Source: Oscillospiraceae bacterium (GTDB lineage Bacteria > Bacillota > Clostridia > UMGS1810). From it: 44,853 nt of DNA. A program made the position numbers and the translations under genes. The stretch spans positions 31,408-76,260 of the forward strand of contig JAJXRJ010000005.1 of the NCBI GenBank assembly GCA_021629085.1, in the 5' to 3' direction. Shown here piece after piece: positions 9,901 through 18,080 of this stretch (position 1 is its first letter; the number at the start of each line of letters is the position of its first letter). A model generated the notes under the pieces. It did not search any database. It saw only the letters and a program-made list of their open reading frames with translations, and had not been told where the DNA came from.

Positions 9901-12900
9901 ACACCAAACCCGTTCCGGTCATTTGCCGGGGCGTTGCGCCAGGTGATGGAGGATTGATTCCAGTTGTGCACGCTTCCCTCGCTTTGATTTGGCGCATTTG
10001 CATTTTCTTCGCCCGCGTCTAATCCGTACACACAAATTGCCTGTTTTGCAGCCTTTTCGGTTGTAAAGGAGAAGGTGTATTCCCCGGCCGACGCATCCAC
10101 GCCCGCAAGGGGGATACGCACATAGGCCTTTTTGCTCTCGCCGTCAAAGCCTGCCGTACCCGCGTCGGCAATCAGTTGTCCTGCATAAGTGGTATCTGCG
10201 TCATCGGCGGATATATAGGCGTTTGCGACGGACACCGCCTGCTCCGCTTCCCGTTCAAAGAGCACCAGGCGCGGCGCACGGCCGCTTTCCTTTGCCGAAA
10301 TGACCAGATCTTGCGCGATCTCCGTTACAACAATATCGTCAATTTCAAGTTCCATGCGGTCGTTATCGCTGCAGCCAATGTTGGTCTGCAACGTAAACAT
10401 CCCGATTTGCTGCTCCACCATGGTTTTATCAACAGTGATCGGAATGGTAAATTCCGCCCAGGCTCCCGCTTTCACCGGGAGGCTTTTGTTCTGATAAAAA
10501 TCCTGCGTATAGCTGCTCACCGGGCCGTCGTTTCCACCGCCGCCCGTGGCGCTCATTACACCGCCTAACACATTGCCGGACTTGTTGGACTTTAGTCGAA
10601 ACGCAATTTCAAAGCTGCGTCCCACATCGGCCTCAGTCAGTGCGCGGTCAAATAGGCTATTGTAAAATTTAATCCGGTCGTAGTTGTTCCTTGCTTGAAA
10701 CAGCAGCGATTTTCCGCCTGTTTCATTGTCTACAACCTGTGCGCCTACGGGCGCGCCGCCAAATCTGATATTATAGGTTTCAGAGTAAGGCTGATTTGCC
10801 GAAACCTGGATGGTTGCGTTTGAAACCGTGAAGGCTTCAAACGGTTGACAAAACACTTCTCCAGCGCTAAACCGCGCCTTTAGCACAAAGGTGGGAAGGT
10901 TTCCGGAAAGCGCTTGGAGATAGTCTGTCACATCCACTGAATACCAGCCGGCACCTGTAACTGCCGCACCGCCCAGCACGCCGCCGCCATAGCAGGATGC
11001 GGCATCCAAGCTGCCGTCCGGCAAAAGGCCGGGCGCACTTTTTTGGGTAATGCCGGTTTCATCAAAAGCAGCTTTCTGTCCCACGAGGCCATAGACGTCA
11101 ATCGCCTGTGAACCCTGTGAACAGTCATTTTCAACGCCAAATTGCAGCAGCGCCTGATACACATTTTCAAACCCTGCACCGTTAAACTGCACATACCCGG
11201 TTTGGCCATTTTGCTTGCTCAGCGTTATCGTATTGCCCGTTCCAAAATTTTCATCGGGAGATGCACTCGACACCATGGCGTCCGAAGCGGCTTCTACCGC
11301 ACGGTCGCCCGCAATTTGAAAGCGCTTGATGGAGGTCTCTTCCAAATGGCTTCCGTCAACGGTTTTGACACCACGCGTAACCTCCACCCGAATCACATGC
11401 CCCGGAACAAGATTGACAGGGCAAAACGTCCACTCTGTTTTCCCCTCCGCTGCTGACCAGCTGCCCTCAAGACTTGCACCCGTGGTTTCGTCCACAATGT
11501 AAATCCCGTCATTGATGGACGCTTCCTCCATGGGCGTCACAAATTTCACCACAATGTTTTCAGCGGGAGAAACGTCCTTTGCATTGTCTAACGGCGTGCT
11601 GTAAACCAGCTTTGCCGGAAGCTTTAATTCCGGCTTTAAGTAGCGGTCAAAGAAATCAAAAATGGGCTGGTAGCGGTCAAACCCCAAATCGGCGTCATAG
11701 CCGTACGGATAGTTGTGCCCGATACCCAGCATGCCAAATGCAAGCTGTGGAATGTCAATTTCCCGGTAGTGCGCTTTTAGCGCAGGCCAGTAATCCCAGC
11801 AGCCATATTGGTCCAGCTCGCCGCACGCAATGATGGTGGGCACGTTGTCGGGCGACGCCAACCGCTCATACCGCTTGGTTCCATCTCCCATAGAGGTATA
11901 TGCCACTGTGATAGCATCCGAAATCGGCGTTCCGTCGTCATAGGTTAAAAACGGCTGCGGCCCATAGGTGGGATCTACAGCTTCACCGGAAAAGGTACTC
12001 AGTTCCCCTATTTCATTGTGCCGCGGATTGGCCAAAAGCCCAGGCCCATAAGAGGACTTGGAATGCCCGGCCACACCGATTAAGTCGGCATTGTAACCAT
12101 AGGTGTCCGCAAAATAGCGCACGCACCGCACCGCTGCGGTATGCGCCTTTACGCCGTTCCACCTTGCAATGCTGTACGGGGCAAAATAGCCGTAATGCCC
12201 GTCGCGCGCCATGGGGATGTATTCGTGATCATAAATCACAGTTGCATAGCCGCGCATGGTAAAGCCCACAAAGTGAGGGGAGGTGTCGTCTAAGGTATTG
12301 CGGGGCTTATACGCCTGCGTTGCGCCCTGCATGTAAACCGGTACCGCCCTAGACGGATTTGACGGATAGATAATGTCCATGTTGAGCTCCATTTGAATGG
12401 GGCTGCCATCCGGCTTTACACAGTCGTCAATGGTCTTAGCCGGTTCTAAGTTGTATTTTTCTCCAAATTTAGGAACCACAGTGTCATTCCAAACCTGCAC
12501 AATGTAGTCCAGCGTGCCCACCGATGCACTTTCTTCAATGTTCCAAAATTCAATGTCCTTGGCCAGCCGGTAGCCGGCGGGAAGCACATATAAAAACTGG
12601 TCGAACATTTTTAAATTGGTGCCCGAAAAGCCACTGCCCACGCGGTAATAGGATTTGAGTTTGGCAAGGCTCCAGTCGATGGCCGGGGAAACAGACAGCG
12701 GATGGCTGCGGTAATCCGCTGTCACAACGATATAGCCCTCGTTTATGTAGTCTTTTAAAATGGAGGCGTCATCCTCCTGCCCGATGCGCTCGCCATTAAA
12801 GTGCATCACATACAAAATGACCTCTTTTTCACCGCCATCCGGGTCGTTACAGTAGACGTTCAAATCCACCGGGATGCCAATATACCCGTCGTCTGAGAGT

Positions 12901-13034
12901 GTCTCGCTTTTTACCAGATACTGGCGGAACTGCTCAAACACTTTTTGCTCCGACTCAGATTCTGCAAGCGAAACTCCCGGCAGCAAACCGGTAATGAGCA
13001 CAATCGCCAGCACCAAACACAACACTTTTTTCAT
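6939..13034 (-). CDS. Giant secreted alpha/beta-hydrolase (esterase-like) with DNRLRE-type and CBM-like modules
   Basis: 2031 residues with a signal peptide (MKKVLCLVLAIVLITGLLPG, then VSLAES). The start is supported by GGGGAGAAGG upstream. Residues about 35-465 form an alpha/beta hydrolase: nucleophile S325 in GHSKS, a probable acid in GELDQYG and a histidine in GIGHNY, suggesting a polysaccharide or acetyl esterase (substrate unproven). Then a Big_5-like domain (about 470-570), three DNRLRE-like beta domains (about 575-730, 930-1105, 1470-1620) and four copies of the module found in the adjacent GH10 protein (about 748-903, 1115-1266, 1288-1448, 1628-1798), ending in an Ig-like domain (about 1835-1920) and a beta C-terminus. 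No SLH, sortase or dockerin anchor is visible. It is probably a partner of the xylanase that removes side groups while bound to plant cell walls. Confidence 0.8.
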   Translation of the reverse strand: MKKVLCLVLAIVLITGLLPGVSLAESESEQKVFEQFRQYLVKSETLSDDGYIGIPVDLNVYCNDPDGGEKEVILYVMHFNGERIGQEDDASILKDYINEGYIVVTADYRSHPLSVSPAIDWSLAKLKSYYRVGSGFSGTNLKMFDQFLYVLPAGYRLAKDIEFWNIEESASVGTLDYIVQVWNDTVVPKFGEKYNLEPAKTIDDCVKPDGSPIQMELNMDIIYPSNPSRAVPVYMQGATQAYKPRNTLDDTSPHFVGFTMRGYATVIYDHEYIPMARDGHYGYFAPYSIARWNGVKAHTAAVRCVRYFADTYGYNADLIGVAGHSKSSYGPGLLANPRHNEIGELSTFSGEAVDPTYGPQPFLTYDDGTPISDAITVAYTSMGDGTKRYERLASPDNVPTIIACGELDQYGCWDYWPALKAHYREIDIPQLAFGMLGIGHNYPYGYDADLGFDRYQPIFDFFDRYLKPELKLPAKLVYSTPLDNAKDVSPAENIVVKFVTPMEEASINDGIYIVDETTGASLEGSWSAAEGKTEWTFCPVNLVPGHVIRVEVTRGVKTVDGSHLEETSIKRFQIAGDRAVEAASDAMVSSASPDENFGTGNTITLSKQNGQTGYVQFNGAGFENVYQALLQFGVENDCSQGSQAIDVYGLVGQKAAFDETGITQKSAPGLLPDGSLDAASCYGGGVLGGAAVTGAGWYSVDVTDYLQALSGNLPTFVLKARFSAGEVFCQPFEAFTVSNATIQVSANQPYSETYNIRFGGAPVGAQVVDNETGGKSLLFQARNNYDRIKFYNSLFDRALTEADVGRSFEIAFRLKSNKSGNVLGGVMSATGGGGNDGPVSSYTQDFYQNKSLPVKAGAWAEFTIPITVDKTMVEQQIGMFTLQTNIGCSDNDRMELEIDDIVVTEIAQDLVISAKESGRAPRLVLFEREAEQAVSVANAYISADDADTTYAGQLIADAGTAGFDGESKKAYVRIPLAGVDASAGEYTFSFTTEKAAKQAICVYGLDAGEENANAPNQSEGSVHNWNQSSITWRNAPANDRNGFGVQTSAVFGGAPIATFNADTTTFEVDATDYIKKLLGQGAPFATFILTAAHPNGKQIYTRNFEHQTAFVSGQEEETLFSETADFRYGGNTKPANLVIDASYNHTPGGSASLLFKGRTQAYDRIKLFNSLTGRPLTQADLGRVFQVRLWAYADQATSSGLRIGVMPAVGGDTFTTFSDTPFQTDKWVLCEQTVTITQNHIDNQAGMLTIESNGAIPEFWIDDIEIWEVSEDVSVISNHQNAQTVPVLDLNFNGLDALKFDNTSPTIYSDAHYRVGGPSMSQSSVTLDAQNDRNGNGKSVKLTRGASDDRIKFYNTFYKDRNFTEADIGKQYMISFWVKTDVAGTLKVSIMPASGWTSYGPPAHMPAVSANTWEKIEFPVTVTSAMILNQAGLLTVESDGEIPTIWIDDLKVESTQITIDANSPIPKLTADDSTYFAATDTVTIQSDAPMTNAGSAPLMQLSSQAAAPSISGVKKAYMQFGPLKNEVTEASLHFTAQSEGDQTLLVYGVPSNLWSADTLTWNNAPANDTAGKGIFAPNVSGAVLVGTVAVKAGTQACMLDVTEFIKAHSDGVTFVVTAQEEAGIKWMDWNFETEDVLQNGADYRKAGAYVGDVSVSQEQNHTPNGTASLKMDGINNNYSRLKLLNVFGNAPLTADDIGRKFKISCYVMPLADGYSGNEADRKPATIEGTTVQMGVYGDWFGSATSTTVGAAAKEPAKVGEWTKCSIDFEITQEVVDKKATTLGFCQASADYTKTLYLDDLTVTEVGGSPVTILALQETLPVLNSYQEVVPEPVTNTFVLDLPLYSTDGLANESVLLTAVAGPYGTEVEQVEFFANGKQILAPVTQNGAVYCIRMTDFAPGNYAVYAVATYRDGTSHTTGEQTVFIKDKTVYTVESETTTGKIAAGSAYGVTRTLKNNTETDTTCVLIVAVYDENDHLLAIDYSEEHALPAGQSAECSVSFDSLPAKTAYTKVFSWHSLAQALPMVKVVVME

Positions 13035-13110
13035 TCTACCTTCTCCCCTCTCTTTTCTCCTTTATGTTCTTAATAAAAGCCGGCGAAAAGCCGTTATTTT
13101 TTTCATCCTC

Positions 13111-13139
13111 ATTTTATCACAGCTTTATATCGTTTACAA
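13111..13139 (-). promoter_or_regulatory. Putative promoter of the 2031-residue protein gene
   Basis: Minus strand: TTGTAA (13134-13139), 17 bp, TAAAAT (13111-13116). The leader of about 75 nt contains a small hairpin ACGGC/GCCGG-type stem near 13081-13094. Confidence 0.6.
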
Positions 13140-13192
13140 CACTCAATTTTAGCATTTTTCAATTGTTTTCGTACTTTTCGCTTAGAAATCTT

Positions 13193-14293
13193 TCACACCC
13201 CATTGTTCTTTAAAGCCGATACCTCCCCTTTGGCCGAAGACGCAAGCAAGCTGATCAGCTGCGCTAGGTGCTCCCCGATGGAAGCGTCCATGTTTTTGGC
13301 ATAGCGCAAAAACCGTCCCGCCTGGTTAAGCCACCCATCTGTCAATTCAGAGAGCGTCTTTGCGCCGGTTGCGCTTAAAATCTGAAACAGCACATCGACA
13401 AAAATCTCCCGTTCTTTTAACGACAGCCCTGCAATCCACGATTTTAACGTCCGGTCAATTTTCTTGCTGCTCTCATCCACCGAGTCCAGTAAGACAAAGC
13501 TGTCCGGCGTGGTTTCCCAAGAGTATAAATCGTGCTGCATAAGCCCCGTTTGCGTGCTGTGCACCACGTCGTAATCCTCCTCGTGGTCAAGCAGCATCCC
13601 CACCACCGACGACTGCGGTACATATGTGTTTACCCGGCTGCGCACACGTTTATAGGGTTCGCTCAAAAGCACAGGCGTCAAAAATCCCGGGCCGTCATTG
13701 TTGTATACCGCCAAAATACGGTCTTGTACCGATTTCTTACAGTAGGTGGCGGCATACACCGCAAGGTTCCCTCCCTTGGAATGTCCCCCTGTGTAAAGCG
13801 CGCTGCCCGTCTCCAGGCATGCGCGCTCCAAATAGCGGACTGCCTCTGCCTGCGCCGGGACCGGTGTGATATAGGCCATATTGAAGTCCTCCTTCCACCC
13901 CACCAGCGTGTTGTCAGTCCCCCGAAACGCCACATAGGCTTCATCGCTGTCCAAAAGGATGGTAGTGGCGCAAAACTGCTTTTCCGCCGCCGCATCCACC
14001 TGGTTTACAAATCCCGAAAGGTACAGCACGCCAAACCGCCTGCTTTGGGCCAAAAGCTCCAGCAGCCTTCTCTGTGACGCATCCAGCCCATGCGCCCCAT
14101 CCTTTTTTGCAAGCAGCTGCCCGGCCGCTTTGGCAATCGTTACAGAGGGCGCATAGAAATCAGACGCCACAATGTTATCAAGCGGCAAATAGGAGAGCGC
14201 ACACAGCACAAGGCTGTCCACTTCGTTAAACTTCAGCGTTTCAAACCCTAAATCCCCCCGCCAATACAAATAATCCAATATATTTGCCATCAT
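13193..14293 (-). CDS. Mbeg1/DUF2974-family alpha/beta hydrolase (lipase-like)
   Basis: 366 residues without signal peptide or membrane segment. The pattern matches the DUF2974 (Mbeg1-like) lipase-type family common in Clostridia and lactobacilli: FRGTD near residue 123, the nucleophile elbow GGHSKGGN with S172, and NNDGPGF about 35 residues later. A C-terminal helical part (about 280-366) follows the hydrolase core. The family's substrate is not known; cytoplasmic location is inferred. The start is the first of two adjacent ATG codons after AAAGGCGG; the second is equally possible. It is divergent from the FAD oxidoreductase gene, and the palindrome between them overlaps both putative -35 boxes, hinting at shared control. 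Confidence 0.8.
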   Translation of the reverse strand: MMANILDYLYWRGDLGFETLKFNEVDSLVLCALSYLPLDNIVASDFYAPSVTIAKAAGQLLAKKDGAHGLDASQRRLLELLAQSRRFGVLYLSGFVNQVDAAAEKQFCATTILLDSDEAYVAFRGTDNTLVGWKEDFNMAYITPVPAQAEAVRYLERACLETGSALYTGGHSKGGNLAVYAATYCKKSVQDRILAVYNNDGPGFLTPVLLSEPYKRVRSRVNTYVPQSSVVGMLLDHEEDYDVVHSTQTGLMQHDLYSWETTPDSFVLLDSVDESSKKIDRTLKSWIAGLSLKEREIFVDVLFQILSATGAKTLSELTDGWLNQAGRFLRYAKNMDASIGEHLAQLISLLASSAKGEVSALKNNGV

Positions 14294-14355
14294 TCCACCG
14301 CCTTTTATGTTTTCCCTATCATTCTATGCAGCAACTCGGGTGCCCCTTGCCTAAA

Positions 14356-14406
14356 ATTTAAAATCCACCTTTCATTCTAGACAATGTCTATTTGTCGTGG
14401 TATAAT
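14356..14406. promoter_or_regulatory. Divergent promoters sharing a perfect 13-bp palindromic operator
   Basis: Plus strand: TAGACA (14378-14383), 17 bp, TATAAT (14401-14406), reading into the FAD oxidoreductase. The palindrome TAGACAATGTCTA (14378-14390) covers its -35 box. On the minus strand TTGTCT (14379-14384), 17 bp, TTAAAT (14356-14361) could serve the hydrolase gene. A repressor dimer bound at the palindrome would block both. The plus promoter is well supported; the minus one is weaker. Confidence 0.65.
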
Positions 14407-14449
14407 AATGGAAATATTTTCACACAAGCTTAGGAGGAGGAAAAACAAA

Positions 14450-15733
14450 ATGGAAGTTTGCATACCGGTTTTAGAAACCATCCGCGCCGACGTTGCAGTG
14501 ATTGGCGGCGGTACAGCGGGATGCTTTGCTGCACTGGCGGCAGCACGTGCGGGGGCAAATACGGTTTTGGTGGAGAAAAGCGGAATTTTGGGCGGCACCA
14601 TGACGCTTTGCGGTGTGGACTTTCCCGGGCTGTTTCACGCCTGGGGCAAGCAGATAATCGCCGGGCTTGGCTGGGAATCCATTGAGCGCGCAAAATCGCT
14701 GGGCGGTGCCACGTTCCCCTCGTTTGCCTACGACCGCGAAACCTACCGCCCCAGCCAGCACTGGAAACAGCAAGTGCGGCTGGACAGGACCATTTACGCC
14801 AAAGTGCTGGACGTCATGTGTGAAGAAGCTTGCATTCGCACCATGCTGCACACCATGTTTATTCATGCATCCCAAACAGATGACGGTGTGGAAATTTTAC
14901 TTGGATGTAAAGAAGGTGTACGGCGCGTCTTGGCACGCTGTGCGGTGGATGCCACAGGAGACGCCAACCTTGTGGCAAAGCTGGGCTATGCGGTGGAATC
15001 CAGCGACCGGCTGCAGCCTGCAACCCTGCAAAATAAGCTTTCAGGCTATGACCCTGAAACGGTGGACTACGAAGCGTTAAAAGACTTTGTCAAAGAAGCG
15101 ATTGCGCGCGATATTCTGCCGCCGGGCATCACGGAAAAGAAAATTGTGCACTGGGTAAAAATCCAAAAAATTGACAACCACATCCCATGCCCGCACGACG
15201 CATGGGAATCTGCGGGAAAATCGCGGGTGGAAGCGGAAGCGCGCAGGCATTTGGTGCTCACTGTCCAGGCGCTTCGGGAATTTCCAGGGCTTAGGTCCCT
15301 TTTCATTCAATCCGCCGCATCGGAGTGCGGCATTCACGAAACCAACCGGATTGTGGGCGAATACACCGTAACTGCCGACGACTATGTGAGCGGAAAGCGG
15401 TTTGACGACGCAATCTGCTATGCGTTCTACCCCATCGATTTGCACGTACAGTCAGGGATCGACCAGGTGTTCTTAAAAGAGGGCGTGGTGCCCACCATCC
15501 CCTACCGGGCGCTCATTCCCAAAGGCTCACGGCATGTGCTTGCCGCTGGGCGGATTCTCTCCTCTGACACCATGGCAAACAGTGCGCTCAGGGTGCAGGC
15601 GCCCTGCATGGCAACGGGGCAGGCAGCGGGATGCGCGGCCGCCATTGCCGCAAAGCTCTCATGCAGTGTGCAGGAGGTCACCCATGAACGGTTATGCACA
15701 GAGCTGGAAGCACAGGGCGTTATTTTGCCCTAA
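14450..15733 (+). CDS. FAD-dependent oxidoreductase (FAD_oxidored / PF12831 type)
   Basis: 427 residues. The start at ATG 14450 follows AGGAGGAGG by nine nt; the longer open frame from 14384 contains the promoter and is rejected. The N-terminal Rossmann FAD-binding motif VIGGGTAGC (residues 17-25) is followed by an acidic residue at the end of the second strand (VLVEKSG). GGTMTLCGV and the C-terminal SALRVQAPCMATGQAAG are typical of the PF12831 family, which includes many clostridial flavoproteins of unknown substrate. No membrane segment or Fe-S motif is apparent. It stands directly behind the palindromic operator and before the AraC gene. It may belong to the same regulon as the OYE operon and supply or remove hydride from the same compound class (inference). 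Confidence 0.85.
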   Translation: MEVCIPVLETIRADVAVIGGGTAGCFAALAAARAGANTVLVEKSGILGGTMTLCGVDFPGLFHAWGKQIIAGLGWESIERAKSLGGATFPSFAYDRETYRPSQHWKQQVRLDRTIYAKVLDVMCEEACIRTMLHTMFIHASQTDDGVEILLGCKEGVRRVLARCAVDATGDANLVAKLGYAVESSDRLQPATLQNKLSGYDPETVDYEALKDFVKEAIARDILPPGITEKKIVHWVKIQKIDNHIPCPHDAWESAGKSRVEAEARRHLVLTVQALREFPGLRSLFIQSAASECGIHETNRIVGEYTVTADDYVSGKRFDDAICYAFYPIDLHVQSGIDQVFLKEGVVPTIPYRALIPKGSRHVLAAGRILSSDTMANSALRVQAPCMATGQAAGCAAAIAAKLSCSVQEVTHERLCTELEAQGVILP

Positions 15734-15844
15734 ATGGGAAAGGCAATAAAATGCCGTCTAAAAAATGGGACGCCCACGGAAGCGGCGCCTCGCCTCATCA
15801 GCAGTACCGCTTCCTCCTCCTTACGCACAACCAACTTAAAAAGA

Positions 15845-15880
15845 AGCGGAAAAACGTATCGTTTTTCCGCTGTTTTATTT
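15845..15880. terminator. Bidirectional intrinsic terminator between convergent genes
   Basis: A perfect 12-bp stem, AGCGGAAAAACG (15845-15856) / CGTTTTTCCGCT (15860-15871), with loop TAT. A T-rich tract follows on each strand. It lies between the FAD oxidoreductase and the AraC gene stop codons. Confidence 0.88.
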
Positions 15881-16676
15881 AAAAATGCTCCTTTTGAAAC
15901 TGGGCGCGGTATTTTGCCGGCGTAATGCCAAACTGCGCTTTAAAGGTGCGGATGAAATTGTTGGCGTCGGAAAACCCGCTGCAAAGCGCGATATCCACCA
16001 CTGAGCCGCCGCCAGTTTGCAAAAGCTTTCGCGCATGGTTGAGCCGCACCAAGGTGAGATATTGCTTGGGGCTAAACCCGCAAAACTGCTTAAAGCTGTG
16101 AGAAAGGTAATACGGGTCTACAAAAAACTTGCTGCAAATTTCGTTGATTTTGATGTGTTCGCAAAAATGCGCGTCCAAATAAAGCTGGATTTTAAACAGC
16201 GTATCTTTCACCGACAGATTTGTAAACTGGAAATTTTGGGGATGCTCCCGGTAAACGCAAATTAAAATTTCCGTCAAAAGCGCAAGCGCCGCCTCCTCGC
16301 AAAACGCCTGCCCGTCTGTTTCTTCCAAAACCCGGCGGAACAAATGCGAGATGTCGGCCTCAAGGTGCAAGCAGTGGCAAAACTGCTCTGACCGGCTTTT
16401 TAACATGGACACCAAATCAATATTTTGCATACGCCGGTCAAACTGCTCAGGCAGGATGCTCAGCACATAGCGGCGGTATGGCTGCTTTGTCACCAAAAGG
16501 TCGTGCGCCTCCAAATTGCTGATGAGCACAATGTCGTTTTTCCCGGCGGCGTACTCTTTGCCGCCAATGGAAATTTTGATGCTTCCCGACGTGATATAGA
16601 TGATTTCATACCGCTGATGAAAATGGCTTGCATAAGGGTGCCCGTCGTTTTTATACACTGCACTTAAAAGCTCCAT
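15879..16676 (-). CDS. AraC-family regulator with N-terminal cupin domain
   Basis: 265 residues. ATG 16674-16676 follows GGAGGGG closely. The N-terminal part (about 10-150) begins with HFHQRYEIIYITSG and GKNDIVLISNLEAHDL, the pattern of the AraC arabinose-binding-like cupin; the C-terminal 100 residues contain two HTH units, with FFVDPYYLSHSFKQFCGFSP and GFSDANNFIRTFKAQFGITP. It is transcribed away from the OYE operon across a gap of about 108 nt, the usual arrangement for a local activator. The operon promoter has a recognisable -10-like TATCAT but a poor -35 box, consistent with activator dependence. The ligand is expected to be the substrate of that operon or an intermediate. Confidence 0.9.
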   Translation of the reverse strand: MELLSAVYKNDGHPYASHFHQRYEIIYITSGSIKISIGGKEYAAGKNDIVLISNLEAHDLLVTKQPYRRYVLSILPEQFDRRMQNIDLVSMLKSRSEQFCHCLHLEADISHLFRRVLEETDGQAFCEEAALALLTEILICVYREHPQNFQFTNLSVKDTLFKIQLYLDAHFCEHIKINEICSKFFVDPYYLSHSFKQFCGFSPKQYLTLVRLNHARKLLQTGGGSVVDIALCSGFSDANNFIRTFKAQFGITPAKYRAQFQKEHF

Positions 16677-16784
16677 GTTCCCCTCCAAAACAAATTTTAC
16701 ATATTTTTAAACAACTTCGGCGTAGAAAATCCTTCCGCTTTATTATATCATACATTTGAAAAAAGAAAAGGGGTGGAATTTACT

Positions 16785-18074
16785 TTGACGAACAAAACAA
16801 TATCAGCGCCATCACTTCCCATGTCGGAACAATACGATGTCTTGCGCGCGCCCATTTCGGTTGGAACGCTGCAAATTCCAAACCGGCTGGCTGTCCAGCC
16901 CATGGAGGGGTGCGACGGCCAAGCAAACGGCGCGCCGGGACCCTTAACGCGCAGGCGCTATAAGCGCTTTGCAAAGGGCGGCGCAGGGCTCATTTGGGCG
17001 GAGGCAACCGCCATTGTGCCGGAAGGCCGCGCCAATCCGCGCCAGCTCATGCTGACAAAAGAGACGCTGGGCGATTTTCAGGCCATGGTGCAAGACATCA
17101 AAGAAACCTGTCTTTTAGAAAACGGCTATACACCTGCCGTCATTTTGCAGGCCACCCATTCCGGCCGCTATTCCAAGCCCATGGGAACGCCCGCGCCTAT
17201 GATTGCCTATCACAATCCCATTTTTGAAAAAAACGCGCCCATCCCAGACGATGCAATTGTGACAGATGACTACTTAAAATCACTGCCGGAATTTTTTGCA
17301 AAAACCGCCGCACTCGCACAAGAGGCAGGCTTTGACGGCGTTGACATCAAATGCTGCCACCGCTATTTGTTAAGCGAACTCATGAGCGCCTATGCGCGCA
17401 AAGGCCTATACGGCGGGAGCTTGGAAAACCGGGCGCGCCTGCTGTTTGACGCGGTGCGCGCTGCACAGGGGGCAACCAAAGGCGGATTTATCGTGACCAC
17501 ACGCATGAACGTTTATGACGGTTTCCCCTACCCCTATGGGTTTGGCGTGAGCAAAGACGGAGGCTTGGCCGAAGACCTTCGCGAACCGCTCCAGATAATT
17601 GACACACTGCACAACACCTGCCATATGCCCATAATTGACATCACCATCGGCAACCCCTATGTCAACCCGCATGTGAACCGCCCGTTTGACGCAGGCCCTT
17701 ATCAGCCGCCGGAAGACCCGGCCGTGGGTGTGGAGCGCATGTGCCGGTGCGTGGGCGCGGTGCAAAGCGCATTTCCAAAGCTTTTGGTGGTGGGATCCGG
17801 CATGTCATATCCCAAGCAGGACAGCGCCAAGCTCGCGGCGGGCTGCGTTTCTAACAACATCTGTGCCATTGCCGGGTTTGGCCGCATGGCAATCGCATAT
17901 CCCGACTTTGCGCGCGATATTTTATCAGGGCGCGGCTTAGATGCCAAGCAGTGCTGTGTGTGCTGCTCCAAGTGCTCGTCGCTTATGCGGCATGGCACGG
18001 TTTCAGGCTGTGTTGTGCGGGATAGCGAAACCTATCTTCCCTATTACAAACAAGCAGTGCTTGGAAAGGAGTGA
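16785..18074 (+). CDS. Old Yellow Enzyme-type NADH:flavin oxidoreductase with [4Fe-4S] motif, no C-terminal reductase domain
   Basis: 429 residues using TTG 16785, eight nt after GGGGTGG; a GTG at 16773 is too close to that site. The FMN-binding TIM barrel is clear: NRLAVQPMEG near the N-terminus, GFDGVDIKCCHRYLLSE near residue 189, GGSLENRARL, and a late GFGRMAIAYPDF phosphate loop. C390-x2-C393-x3-C397-x11-C409 matches the four-cysteine [4Fe-4S] pattern of 2,4-dienoyl-CoA reductase relatives. Those relatives have about 250 further residues binding FAD and NAD(P)H; here the protein ends 20 residues after the motif. It must therefore receive electrons from another protein, possibly one of the flavoproteins encoded nearby. 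The role is probably ene-reduction or a related hydride chemistry. First gene of the operon. Confidence 0.88.
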   Translation: MTNKTISAPSLPMSEQYDVLRAPISVGTLQIPNRLAVQPMEGCDGQANGAPGPLTRRRYKRFAKGGAGLIWAEATAIVPEGRANPRQLMLTKETLGDFQAMVQDIKETCLLENGYTPAVILQATHSGRYSKPMGTPAPMIAYHNPIFEKNAPIPDDAIVTDDYLKSLPEFFAKTAALAQEAGFDGVDIKCCHRYLLSELMSAYARKGLYGGSLENRARLLFDAVRAAQGATKGGFIVTTRMNVYDGFPYPYGFGVSKDGGLAEDLREPLQIIDTLHNTCHMPIIDITIGNPYVNPHVNRPFDAGPYQPPEDPAVGVERMCRCVGAVQSAFPKLLVVGSGMSYPKQDSAKLAAGCVSNNICAIAGFGRMAIAYPDFARDILSGRGLDAKQCCVCCSKCSSLMRHGTVSGCVVRDSETYLPYYKQAVLGKE

Positions 18075-18080
18075 CGCAAA

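Noticed and set aside
13532..14077. Plus-strand 181-codon open frame antisense to the DUF2974 hydrolase
   Set aside because: Opposite-strand shadow of a gene with clear catalytic motifs.
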